This document shows, piece by piece, positions 1 through 7,791 of a DNA stretch of 37,398 nucleotides. Source of the DNA: Suilimivivens sp963638365 (GTDB lineage Bacteria > Bacillota > Clostridia > Lachnospirales > Lachnospiraceae); the NCBI GenBank assembly GCA_963638365.1, contig CAVHRK010000030.1, forward strand, positions 1 through 37,398, read 5' to 3'. The notes under the pieces were generated by a model. The model was not told the origin of the DNA. It worked only from the letters and a program-made list of their open reading frames with translations, and made no database searches. Made by a program: the position numbers and the translations under genes. Within the stretch, counting starts at the first letter, position 1; every line of letters starts with the position of its first letter.

Positions 1-1
1 C

Positions 2-871
2 AAGTCCAAGGAATTCGGACGTATCGCAACCCAGAATGCAAAGAGTGTGATTTTACAGAAGATCCGTGAAGAAGAAAGAAATGTGATTTACAATCAGTAC
101 TATGCCAAGGAAAAAGATGTGGTTACCGGTATTGTACAGAGATATATCGGTCGTAACATCAGCGTAAACTTAGGTAAGGCCGATGGTATTTTAAATGAAA
201 GCGAAATGGTAAAGGGAGAGCATTTCCGCCCGACCGAACGAATCAAGGTTTATATTCTGGAAGTAAAGAATGGCTCCAAGGGACCGAGAATCCTGGTAAG
301 CCGTACCCATCCGGAACTGGTAAAGCGTCTGTTTGAAGCAGAGGTTACCGAAATTAAGGATGGAACCGTAGAAATTATGAGCATTGCCAGAGAAGCAGGA
401 AGCAGAACCAAGATGGCAGTCCGCTCCAACAATCCGAACGTAGATGCAGTCGGTGCCTGCGTTGGTATGAATGGCGCGAGAGTAAATTCCATCGTGGATG
501 AGCTTCGCGGAGAGAAGATTGATATTATCAACTGGGATGAGAACCCCGGTAACCTGATCCAGAACGCCTTATCTCCGGCAAAGATCGTTGCTGTATTTGC
601 AGATCCCGATGAAAAGACCGCCAAGGTCGTTGTTCCGGATTACCAGTTATCCCTTGCCATTGGTAAGGAAGGACAGAATGCAAGACTTGCTGCCAGACTG
701 ACCGGATACAAGATCGATATCAAGAGCGAGACGCAGGCCAAGGATGCACCGGGCTTCCGTTATGAGGATTATGAGTATGAGGAATATGATGAGGATGCTG
801 AGTACGAAGACGATGAGTATCTGACAGAAGAAGGTCAGGAAGGTATGGAAGAAGTACCCTCTGAAGAATAA
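2..871 (+). CDS. nusA: Transcription termination/antitermination protein NusA (5' truncated)
   Basis: This is the C-terminal part of NusA, the RNA polymerase-associated factor that controls pausing, termination and antitermination. The frame is open from base 2, and the residues before the GTG at 47 (EFGRIATQNAKSV) match NusA, so that GTG is not the true start and the gene begins before the window. An S1 domain follows (about residues 25-95 of the visible part), then two KH domains, the second containing SLAIGKEGQNARLAARLTG. The protein ends in an acidic, tyrosine-rich tail (EDYEYEEYDEDAEYEDDEY). Such acidic tails are common in Firmicute NusA, but this one is unusually rich in Tyr. It heads the conserved nusA-ylxR-ylxQ-infB order, and ylxR starts 12 bases after its stop. 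The family call is secure. Confidence 0.97.
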   Translation, partial: KSKEFGRIATQNAKSVILQKIREEERNVIYNQYYAKEKDVVTGIVQRYIGRNISVNLGKADGILNESEMVKGEHFRPTERIKVYILEVKNGSKGPRILVSRTHPELVKRLFEAEVTEIKDGTVEIMSIAREAGSRTKMAVRSNNPNVDAVGACVGMNGARVNSIVDELRGEKIDIINWDENPGNLIQNALSPAKIVAVFADPDEKTAKVVVPDYQLSLAIGKEGQNARLAARLTGYKIDIKSETQAKDAPGFRYEDYEYEEYDEDAEYEDDEYLTEEGQEGMEEVPSEE

Positions 872-883
872 AGGTGGTTTGGT

Positions 884-1150
884 ATGGCGAAAAAGATTCC
901 CTTAAGACAGTGTGTGGGATGCGGAGAAATGAAAAGCAAAAAGGAAATGATGCGCGTCCTGAAAACACCGGAGGATGAGATCGTATTAGATTTAACCGGA
1001 AAGAAAAATGGAAGAGGCGCATATCTTTGTATCTCCAGAGAGTGCCTGAAAAAGGCGCGGAAGAACAAAGGATTGGAACGGTCTTTCAAAATGAGTATTC
1101 CGAATGAAGTGTATGACAGCCTGGAAAAGGAGTATGACGAGAATGAATGA
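884..1150 (+). CDS. ylxR: YlxR family (DUF448) RNA-binding protein
   Basis: This is a small basic protein of 88 residues. The N-terminal motif RQCVGCGEMKSKKEMMRV and the later GRGAYLC are hallmarks of the YlxR/DUF448 fold. The family is a nucleic-acid-binding protein encoded between nusA and infB in most Firmicutes. In some species it has been linked to RNase P or to transcription control, and its role here is not shown by the sequence. AAGGTGG at 871-877 is a suitable ribosome binding site for the ATG at 884. The 3' end overlaps ylxQ by 8 bases, which suggests translational coupling within the nusA operon. Confidence 0.93.
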   Translation: MAKKIPLRQCVGCGEMKSKKEMMRVLKTPEDEIVLDLTGKKNGRGAYLCISRECLKKARKNKGLERSFKMSIPNEVYDSLEKEYDENE

Positions 1151-1469
1151 TCCTGTGCAGATGAAGAGGGTGTTGTCTTTACTGGGACTCGCTGCGAGGG
1201 GGAGAAATCTGGTAAGCGGCGAATTCTCCACGGAGAATGCAGTAAAGGACGGAAGCGCATGTCTGGTGATCGTCAGCGAAGATGCATCCGCAAACACGAA
1301 AAAGTTATTTACAGATAAATGCAGTTTTTATGAGGTTCCAATTTATACCTTAGGGACAAAGGAAATGCTTGGAAGAGCAATCGGGAAGGAAATGCGTGCA
1401 TCCATTGCAGTGACGGATCCGGGGCTTTCCGACAGCATCATGAAACATCTGCAGACAATTCAGGAATGA
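1143..1469 (+). CDS. ylxQ: YlxQ, L7Ae/L30e-family ribosomal protein
   Basis: This is a 108-residue protein of the L7Ae/L30e/S12e fold, a likely kink-turn RNA binder associated with the ribosome. The sequence MKRVLSLLGLAARGRNLVSGE and the later VIVSEDASANTKK match the family core. The open frame extends upstream to 1104. I place the start at the ATG at 1143 because AAAAGGAG at 1125-1132 sits 10 bases before it, while the ATG at 1134 would leave only one base of spacing. The start lies inside the end of ylxR (8-base overlap), so the two are probably coupled. The place between ylxR and infB is standard for Firmicutes. Confidence 0.9.
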   Translation: MNDPVQMKRVLSLLGLAARGRNLVSGEFSTENAVKDGSACLVIVSEDASANTKKLFTDKCSFYEVPIYTLGTKEMLGRAIGKEMRASIAVTDPGLSDSIMKHLQTIQE

Positions 1470-1477
1470 TACGAACA

Positions 1478-1499
1478 TCATTTGGAGTTCATTTGGAGT
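1478..1499 (+). repeat. Perfect 11-bp tandem duplication in the ylxQ-infB gap
   Basis: TCATTTGGAGT occurs twice head to tail (1478-1488 and 1489-1499), just upstream of the infB ribosome binding site GGAGGT at 1509-1514. Each copy contains GGAG, so the duplication offers two extra weak Shine-Dalgarno-like cores before infB. It may equally be a simple slippage product. Confidence 0.9.
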
Positions 1500-1520
1500 C
1501 AATAAGACGGAGGTAAATAA

Positions 1521-4466
1521 ATGTCGAAAATCAAAGTGCATGAGTTAGCAAAGGAGCTGGAGAAGCAGAGCAAGGAAGTGATTGCATTTCTTCAGGAAAA
1601 AGGAATAGAAGTAAAGGCAGCACAGAGCTCTGTGGAGGAAGATGCCGCAGAAATGGTCCGTAAAGCATTTGGTGCCGCAAAAAAAGCAGATGTCAAGGCA
1701 GAGGTGAAGCCCGAAGCAAAGGCAGAAGTAAAGCCGGAGGTAAAAGCAGAAGCAAAACCGGAAGCTAAGGAAGAAGTGAAAACCGAAGCAAAAGCAGAGT
1801 CTTCGAATGAAGGAAAGAAAGAAGCCCAGAAGGAAGCAACGAAAGCAGAGGATAAGCAGGTTGCTCCCGTGAAAAAGAAAAAGATTATTTTTGTAAGTAA
1901 TCCGCATAATAGTAATATATCCGGACAGCGTTCACAGGGGGAGCGCAGACCACAGCAGAATAACCATCAGGGAAATAACAATTACAACGGAAGACAGGGA
2001 CAGAACAGGGAAGTTCCCCACAAGATTATTAAGCCTCTTACGGCTCCGTCCCAGCTGGAGACTTCCACAAGTGATTTCAAGCAGAATTCCAGAAGAATGG
2101 ATGAAGCAAGAGCAGAGCTCCGTGCTTCGGAAAAGCGTGCGGCGACAGAACGTGAACAGGCGGCCCAGAGAGCAGAAAGACCGGATAACAGAGCGGAAGG
2201 AAGAAACGACAGCCGCAATGAAAACAGATCCAATAACAGAGACGGAAGGGATCAGAGAAACGACAGAAATGAAAGAAATGACAGAAATCAGAGATTTGGT
2301 CAGAACAATCAGGGAGAGAGGAATAACAACCGAAGACCTGAAAACGGGAATCGCTTTAACAACCAGAATGGCAAGGGAGATTTCCGTAATAACGGCGGTG
2401 ATGGGAACCGTAACCGCGGCGATTTCAATAATAACCGCGGTGAGAGAGGAAATGGAGGGCAGGACTCTCGATTTAAGCGGAATGAAAAGCCGGGTAAGAG
2501 TTTCGCTCAGGATACCCCGCCGGTTAAGGATGACAAGCGCAGAGAGGAAGAAAAGCGCAGAATCAGTCAGGAGAAGGATAAGAGATCCAAGAAGGACTTC
2601 ATGTACGAAGAGGATGAAGCAGCTTTAAAGAACAAGAATAAAGCCGGACGCTTCATTAAGCCGGAGAAAAAGGTAGAGGAGCCTGTAGAAGAGCAGATCA
2701 AGGTTATCACCATTCCGGAATCCTTAACGATTAAGGAACTGGCAGACAAGATGAAGCTGCAGCCTTCTGCGATTATTAAAAAGCTGTTCCTGCAGGGACA
2801 GATCGTAACCGTGAACTCCGAAATCACCTTTGAGGATGCGGAGAACATTGCGATTGACTATGACATCATCTGCGAGAAGGAAGTCAAGGTGGATGTCATT
2901 GAAGAGCTGCTAAAGGAAGAGGAAGAGAAGGAAGAGGATCTTGTGAGCAGACCGCCCGTTATCTGTGTTATGGGTCATGTCGATCATGGTAAAACCTCCC
3001 TCCTCGATGCAATTCGTAAGACGAACGTGACAGATAAGGAAGCAGGCGGTATTACCCAGCACATCGGTGCTTACACCGTAAATGTAGGGGGACAGTCCAT
3101 CACATTCCTGGATACACCGGGACATGAAGCATTTACCGCAATGCGTATGCGTGGTGCGAACTCAACCGATATTGCGATTCTGGTTGTTGCGGCAGACGAT
3201 GGTGTCATGCCACAGACCGTAGAAGCAATCAACCATGCAAAGGCAGCCGGTATTGAAATCATCGTGGCAGTTAATAAGATTGATAAGCCGGGCGCGAACA
3301 TCGACCGTGTAAAGCAGGAAATGACCGAATATGAACTGATTCCGGTTGACTGGGGCGGAAGCACCGAATTCGTTCCGGTGTCTGCAAAGACCGGCGAGGG
3401 AATCAGCACCCTGCTTGAAACCGTACTTCTTACGGCTGAAATTATGGAATTAAAGGCAAATCCGGACCGTCGTGCAAGAGGTCTTGTCATTGAAGCAGAG
3501 CTTGACAAGGGACGCGGTCCTGTGGCTACCGTACTGGTACAGAAGGGTACATTACATGTGGGAGACTTCATTTCCGCAGGTGCAAGCCATGGTAAGGTAC
3601 GTGCAATGATCGATGACAAAGGTAGACGTGTGAAGGACGCAAAGCCTTCCACACCGGTAGAGATCCTTGGATTGTCCGATGTACCGAGTGCAGGTGAAGT
3701 ATTTATTGCCCATGAAAACGATAAGACTGCCAAGTCCTATGCAGAAACTTATCTGGCACAGAATAAAGAGAAGATGCTTGAAGAGACCAAGGCGAAGATG
3801 TCACTGGATGATCTGTTTAACCAGATTCAGGAAGGTAACTTAAAGGAACTGAACCTGATCGTTAAGGCAGATGTACAGGGTAGTGTGGAAGCCGTTAAGC
3901 AGAGTCTCATGAAGCTTTCCAACGAAGAAGTTGTTGTAAAATGTATTCACGGTGGCGTAGGTGCCATCAATGAATCGGATGTTTCCCTTGCTTTTGCATC
4001 CTCTGCAATCATCATCGGCTTCAATGTCCGTCCGGATGCACAGGCCAAGGCCTTTGCAGAGCGTGAGGGTGTGGATATCCGTCTGTATCGTGTCATTTAT
4101 CAGGCGATTGAGGATATCGAGGCTGCCATGAAGGGAATGCTTGATCCGGTTTATGAAGAAAAGGTAATCGGCCACGCAGAAGTTCGTCAGATCTTCCGTG
4201 CGTCCGCAATCGGTAATATTGCAGGTTCTTATGTCTTAGACGGATATTTCCAGAGAGACTGCAAGGTGCGTATCACGAGACACAATGAAAGCACCAGACA
4301 GGAAGAGCAGATTTATGAAGGCACTCTGGCATCTCTGAAGAGATTTAAGGACGATGTAAAGGAAGTAAAGGCTGGCTACGAATGTGGTCTTGTATTTGAA
4401 GGCTTTGACCAGATGCAGGAGCTGGATATCGTAGAAGCATATATTATGGTGGAGGTTCCCAGGTGA
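1521..4466 (+). CDS. infB: Translation initiation factor IF-2
   Basis: This GTPase delivers fMet-tRNA to the 30S initiation complex and promotes subunit joining. It has 981 residues. A first IF2_N domain lies at about 1-50. A Lys/Glu/Ala-rich stretch of repeated VKPEAKAE-like units lies at about 54-115, and a long Asn/Arg/Gly/Asp-rich low-complexity segment at about 130-330. A second IF2_N domain is at about 390-455. In the GTPase domain, G1 is GHVDHGKT at 485-492, G2 lies in GGITQHIG, G3 is DTPGH, G4 is NKID at 585-588 and G5 is SAKTGEG. Beta-barrel domains and the fMet-tRNA-binding C-terminus follow. The start has GGAGGT at 1509-1514. The end overlaps rbfA by four bases (GTGA). Several long frames on both strands inside the repetitive part are shadows. 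Confidence 0.98.
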   Translation: MSKIKVHELAKELEKQSKEVIAFLQEKGIEVKAAQSSVEEDAAEMVRKAFGAAKKADVKAEVKPEAKAEVKPEVKAEAKPEAKEEVKTEAKAESSNEGKKEAQKEATKAEDKQVAPVKKKKIIFVSNPHNSNISGQRSQGERRPQQNNHQGNNNYNGRQGQNREVPHKIIKPLTAPSQLETSTSDFKQNSRRMDEARAELRASEKRAATEREQAAQRAERPDNRAEGRNDSRNENRSNNRDGRDQRNDRNERNDRNQRFGQNNQGERNNNRRPENGNRFNNQNGKGDFRNNGGDGNRNRGDFNNNRGERGNGGQDSRFKRNEKPGKSFAQDTPPVKDDKRREEEKRRISQEKDKRSKKDFMYEEDEAALKNKNKAGRFIKPEKKVEEPVEEQIKVITIPESLTIKELADKMKLQPSAIIKKLFLQGQIVTVNSEITFEDAENIAIDYDIICEKEVKVDVIEELLKEEEEKEEDLVSRPPVICVMGHVDHGKTSLLDAIRKTNVTDKEAGGITQHIGAYTVNVGGQSITFLDTPGHEAFTAMRMRGANSTDIAILVVAADDGVMPQTVEAINHAKAAGIEIIVAVNKIDKPGANIDRVKQEMTEYELIPVDWGGSTEFVPVSAKTGEGISTLLETVLLTAEIMELKANPDRRARGLVIEAELDKGRGPVATVLVQKGTLHVGDFISAGASHGKVRAMIDDKGRRVKDAKPSTPVEILGLSDVPSAGEVFIAHENDKTAKSYAETYLAQNKEKMLEETKAKMSLDDLFNQIQEGNLKELNLIVKADVQGSVEAVKQSLMKLSNEEVVVKCIHGGVGAINESDVSLAFASSAIIIGFNVRPDAQAKAFAEREGVDIRLYRVIYQAIEDIEAAMKGMLDPVYEEKVIGHAEVRQIFRASAIGNIAGSYVLDGYFQRDCKVRITRHNESTRQEEQIYEGTLASLKRFKDDVKEVKAGYECGLVFEGFDQMQELDIVEAYIMVEVPR

Positions 4467-4858
4467 GAAAGAACAGCATGAAGAATACCCGGATCAACGG
4501 GGAAGTTCAAAAGGAGCTCGCAGAGATCATTCGTGGAGAGATTAAGGATCCGAGAATCAGTCCCTTAACGAGTGTGATCTCTGTAGAGGTTGCACCTGAT
4601 TTGAAAACATGTAAGGCATGGATCAGTGTTTATGGGGATGACCGTGTGGCAGAGGATACGCTTGCGGGCTTAAAGAGTGCGGAAGGCTATATCCGCAGAG
4701 AACTTGCCAGAAGAATTAATCTGCGTAACACACCGGAAATCCGCTTTATCGTGGATCAGTCCATTGCCTATGGTGTGAAAATGTCCAAACTGATTGATGA
4801 AGTAGCTAAATCAGATGCACAGAAGGAAGACAGAAACGAAACTTTATCACAAGAGTAA
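4463..4858 (+). CDS. rbfA: 30S ribosome-binding factor A
   Basis: RbfA helps mature the 3' end and the central pseudoknot of 16S rRNA in late 30S assembly and in cold adaptation. The 131-residue protein has the typical start RKNSMKNTRINGEVQKEL, the core ISPLTSVISVEVAPDLKTCKAWISVYG, and the conserved RIRF-type end here read as TPEIRFIVDQSIAYG. I choose the GTG at 4463 because family members carry the RKNS(I/M)KNTR extension and GGAGGTT at 4451-4457 lies 5 bases upstream; an ATG at 4478 is the alternative. The GTG overlaps the infB stop (GTGA), which implies coupled translation. Confidence 0.95.
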   Translation: MRKNSMKNTRINGEVQKELAEIIRGEIKDPRISPLTSVISVEVAPDLKTCKAWISVYGDDRVAEDTLAGLKSAEGYIRRELARRINLRNTPEIRFIVDQSIAYGVKMSKLIDEVAKSDAQKEDRNETLSQE

Positions 4859-4868
4859 TAAGGACAGG

Positions 4869-5828
4869 ATGTATATGAAAATTTATGAAGAAGTAAAAGA
4901 TGCCGCAACGATCGGCATCAGTGGACATATCCGGCCGGATGGTGACTGCATCGGGTCGGTGATGGGCCTTTATTTATATTTGTTAAAGAAGTGCCCGGAT
5001 GCACAGATTGAGGTATTCTTGGAGCAGCCGGGAGAGGAATTTTTCTCCATCAGCAGGATCGGGGATATTCACACCGACTTTACAACGAAGGTTGAGCAGT
5101 TTGATGTGTTTATCGTACTGGACAGCACGAAGGAACGTACGGGAGAAGCACAGAAGTACTTTGATGCGGCGCGCAAAAAGATCAATATCGATCACCATGT
5201 AAGCAACTTAGGAGACGGCGATGTGAATTTCATAGACCCGAAGGCAAGCTCGGCAAGTGAGCTGGTGTACCGGGCCATCGATGATATGGAAGCGATGGAT
5301 TCATCCATTGCTAAGGCTTTGTATATCGGAATGATCCATGATACCGGAGTGTTCCAGTATTCCAATACATCTCCGGAAACGCTGCGGATTGCGGCAGATC
5401 TGATCACTTATGGCTTTGATTTTCCGGCACTTATTGATCAGACCTTCTATGAAAAGACCTATGTACAGAATCAGATTCTGGGACGCGCGCTGCTTGAGAG
5501 CATCCAGTTTATGGATGGCAGATGTATTGTCAGCATGGTGGATAAACGAACCATGAACTTTTATGAGGCAGCACCACATGATCTGGATGGAATTGTGAAC
5601 CAGCTCCGCAATACGAAGGGGGTGGAGTGCGCGATTTTTATGTATCAGACAAACACGCTGGAATACAAAGTGAGTCTTCGCTCCAACGGAAAGATTGATG
5701 TGGCGAAGATTGCCATGATGTTCGGCGGTGGAGGTCATGTACGTGCTGCCGGAGTCACCATGCAGGGTACATATCACGATATTATCAATAATCTGTCTGC
5801 ACAGATTGAAAAACAGTTGTGTGACTAA
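4869..5828 (+). CDS. nrnA: DHH-family oligoribonuclease / pAp phosphatase (NrnA type)
   Basis: This is a two-domain DHH-DHHA1 phosphoesterase. NrnA-type enzymes degrade nano-RNAs of 2-5 nucleotides and dephosphorylate 3'-phosphoadenosine 5'-phosphate. Manganese-binding motifs are visible: HIRPDGDCIGS near the N-terminus, VLDSTKERTG, and the DHH signature IDHHVSN. The DHHA1 nucleic-acid motif FGGGGHVRAAG is near the C-terminus. The open frame reaches back to 4815, but that part overlaps rbfA and lacks family similarity. The likely start is the ATG at 4869 or the ATG at 4875, with AAGGA at 4860-4864 spaced 4 or 10 bases away respectively. The place between rbfA and truB is conserved in Firmicutes. 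Confidence 0.93.
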   Translation: MYMKIYEEVKDAATIGISGHIRPDGDCIGSVMGLYLYLLKKCPDAQIEVFLEQPGEEFFSISRIGDIHTDFTTKVEQFDVFIVLDSTKERTGEAQKYFDAARKKINIDHHVSNLGDGDVNFIDPKASSASELVYRAIDDMEAMDSSIAKALYIGMIHDTGVFQYSNTSPETLRIAADLITYGFDFPALIDQTFYEKTYVQNQILGRALLESIQFMDGRCIVSMVDKRTMNFYEAAPHDLDGIVNQLRNTKGVECAIFMYQTNTLEYKVSLRSNGKIDVAKIAMMFGGGGHVRAAGVTMQGTYHDIINNLSAQIEKQLCD

Positions 5829-5843
5829 TTCATGGAGAAGAAC

Positions 5844-6803
5844 ATGTATCACGGAATAATGAACGTATATAAAGAGGCGGGCTTCACCTCCCATGATGTG
5901 GTGGCGAAGCTACGTGGAATCTGTAAGCAGAAAAAGATAGGACATACAGGAACCCTCGATCCGGATGCGGTGGGGGTTCTTCCTGTTTGTCTGGGAAGCG
6001 GAACGAAGCTCTGCGATATGCTGACCGGGGAAACCAAGGAATACATTGCCCGGTTCCGGCTGGGGATCACGACCGATACGCAGGATATTTCCGGAAAACT
6101 TCTGGAAGAAAAGGAAGTCGGTGTTTGTGAAGAACAGGTAAGGGAGATGCTTTCTCATTTTGTTGGAGAACAGCAGCAGGTTCCGCCGATGTATTCGGCG
6201 CTTAAGGTAGGTGGAAAGAAGCTTTATGAGCTTGCCAGAGAAGGAAAGGAAGTGGAACGCAAGGCGCGCCCTATTACCATTTATGAGTTGGAGCTGTTAA
6301 AGGCAGAGCATCCCGAATATGAAATCCGGGTTACCTGCTCGAAGGGAACCTATATCCGTACTCTGTGCCATGACCTTGGACAGGCTCTTTCATGCGGCGC
6401 GGTGATGACGAGCCTTGTCCGCTCCAGAGTCGGAGAATTCCGGTTAGAGGATGCAAAACCGTTATCCGCTCTTCAGGAGCTTGCCGATCAGGGAAGATTA
6501 TGGGAGGCGGTCATTCCGGTCGAAGAAATGTTTCATGTCCTTCCGGCCATTCAGGTATCCGATGGGGCACAGAAAGCGCTCCTTAATGGGAACCAGATGA
6601 AACGATCGGAGGTTCTGATTAAGGAAGATACGGAAAGCATCGGAAAGATGCCGGAAGAATTTCCTGTGGATCAGGAGGAATACCGGGTATACAGTGCCGA
6701 CAGCCGGTTTTGTGCCATTTACCGTTATGAGGGAGGCAGGAAGCTTTTTACACCGGTAAAAATGTTTTTGGAAGGTCAGGATGGAAGCGATGCAGATCGT
6801 TAG
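5844..6803 (+). CDS. truB: tRNA pseudouridine-55 synthase
   Basis: TruB makes pseudouridine 55 in the T-loop of nearly all tRNAs. The catalytic aspartate lies in GTLDPDAVGVLPV (D39 from the chosen start), after the conserved NVYKEAGFTSHDVVAKL. Other family motifs include the tyrosine-containing YSALKVGGKKLYELAREG and the GTYIRTLCHDLG segment. A C-terminal PUA-like region follows. I prefer the ATG at 5844 over the in-frame ATG at 5832, because GGAG at 5834-5837 sits 6 bases upstream of 5844 and nothing suitable precedes 5832. The 3' end overlaps ribF by 23 bases. Confidence 0.95.
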   Translation: MYHGIMNVYKEAGFTSHDVVAKLRGICKQKKIGHTGTLDPDAVGVLPVCLGSGTKLCDMLTGETKEYIARFRLGITTDTQDISGKLLEEKEVGVCEEQVREMLSHFVGEQQQVPPMYSALKVGGKKLYELAREGKEVERKARPITIYELELLKAEHPEYEIRVTCSKGTYIRTLCHDLGQALSCGAVMTSLVRSRVGEFRLEDAKPLSALQELADQGRLWEAVIPVEEMFHVLPAIQVSDGAQKALLNGNQMKRSEVLIKEDTESIGKMPEEFPVDQEEYRVYSADSRFCAIYRYEGGRKLFTPVKMFLEGQDGSDADR

Positions 6804-7716
6804 TGATAAAACAGAATTTAAACTCAAGGGAGCATCTGCAGTTGCCATTGGAAAGTTCGACGGAATTCATGCGGGGCATTATCGTCTGATCGATGAGATT
6901 CTGCGGCAGAAAAAGAATGGAATGCAGTCGGTGATCTTTACGTTTTTTCCATCGGCAACCATTTATTTTGGTGGTGAGGAAGCGAAGGAACTGACCACAC
7001 GGGAAGAAAAACGGGAAATCTTTGAGCGGATGGGGATTGATGTTCTGATAGAGTTTCCTTTAAATCCGGAGACTGCAGCAACCGACCCTGTGGATTTTGT
7101 GAAGAACATCCTTCTTGGGATGATGAATATGAAATTCCTGGCTGCCGGAGAGGATGTTACCTTTGGAAAAGGCGGAAAAGGGAACCGTGCACTCCTTGAA
7201 GAAATGGCAGAGGAAAATGACTTTACGGTAAAGATTATCGAGAAGATTTTCGATCATGGAAAGGAAATCAGTTCGACTTACGTCCGGGAAGAAATCTTAA
7301 AAGGAAATATGGAACGGGCATCCGAGCTTCTTTCACGAAATTATTCCATGGAAGGAGTTGTCGAAAACGGAATGCATCTGGGACGGAAAATGGGCTTTCC
7401 TACGGTGAACCTTTATCCTCCGAAGGAAAAGCTGATGCCGCCTTACGGGGTGTATTATTCGGATGTCTTTTATGACGGTTGCATGTATCATGGAATCACC
7501 AATATCGGAGTGAAGCCCACGGTGCAGCAGACGAAAGTGGTGAATGCCGAGACTTATTTATATGATTTCGACCGGGATATTTATGGAAAGAAGATCCGGC
7601 TGGAACTGCTGAAATTCAAGCGGCCGGAACAGAAGTTCCAGGATCTTGCCGGACTGCAGAAGCAGCTTCGGCAGGATGTAGAAGATGGAAGAGAGTGGTT
7701 TATTGACAGGTGTTAA
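6781..7716 (+). CDS. ribF: Bifunctional riboflavin kinase / FAD synthetase
   Basis: RibF converts riboflavin to FMN and then FAD. The N-terminal FMN adenylyltransferase domain shows IGKFDGIHAGH, a nucleotidyltransferase HxGH-type motif, and STYVREEILKGN. The C-terminal riboflavin kinase domain shows GRKMGFPTVNL, the PPYGVYYSDV strand and ITNIGVKPTV, ending with the YDFDRDIYGKKIRLELLKF signature. The length (311 residues) fits the family. GGAAGG at 6770-6775 supports the ATG at 6781, which lies inside truB; the ATG at 6790 is an alternative. A strong promoter for the downstream gene lies within the last codons of ribF. Confidence 0.95.
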   Translation: MEAMQIVSDKTEFKLKGASAVAIGKFDGIHAGHYRLIDEILRQKKNGMQSVIFTFFPSATIYFGGEEAKELTTREEKREIFERMGIDVLIEFPLNPETAATDPVDFVKNILLGMMNMKFLAAGEDVTFGKGGKGNRALLEEMAEENDFTVKIIEKIFDHGKEISSTYVREEILKGNMERASELLSRNYSMEGVVENGMHLGRKMGFPTVNLYPPKEKLMPPYGVYYSDVFYDGCMYHGITNIGVKPTVQQTKVVNAETYLYDFDRDIYGKKIRLELLKFKRPEQKFQDLAGLQKQLRQDVEDGREWFIDRC

Positions 7717-7731
7717 ATTTACTGCTATAAT
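7703..7731 (+). promoter_or_regulatory. Strong sigma-A promoter for the NlpC/P60 gene
   Basis: A perfect -35 TTGACA (7703-7708), a 17-base spacer and a perfect -10 TATAAT (7726-7731) with an extended TGC immediately upstream. It lies in the final codons of ribF. The transcript would start near 7738 and carry a leader of about 54 bases with two small hairpins (7748-7760 and 7761-7773) before the ribosome binding site. Confidence 0.85.
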
Positions 7732-7791
7732 GTGATCGTTGTAATAAATTTGTAACAAATGCGTAATAAACGCAAAATTTGGAGGTTTATT

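Noticed and set aside
1522..1528. Perfect 0A box (TGTCGAA) at the infB start codon; others in ribF (about 7350) and dxs (about 24481)
   Set aside because: All lie in coding sequence and a 7-base word is expected several times in 37 kb on two strands.
2071..2628. 185-codon + strand frame rich in Arg, Thr and Glu inside infB
   Set aside because: It is the +1 reading of the low-complexity Asn/Arg/Gly part of IF-2, with no own signals.
3071..3733. 220-codon open frame on the - strand inside infB
   Set aside because: It lies opposite the conserved IF-2 GTPase domain, has no ribosome binding site and no family similarity; it is a shadow of codon bias.
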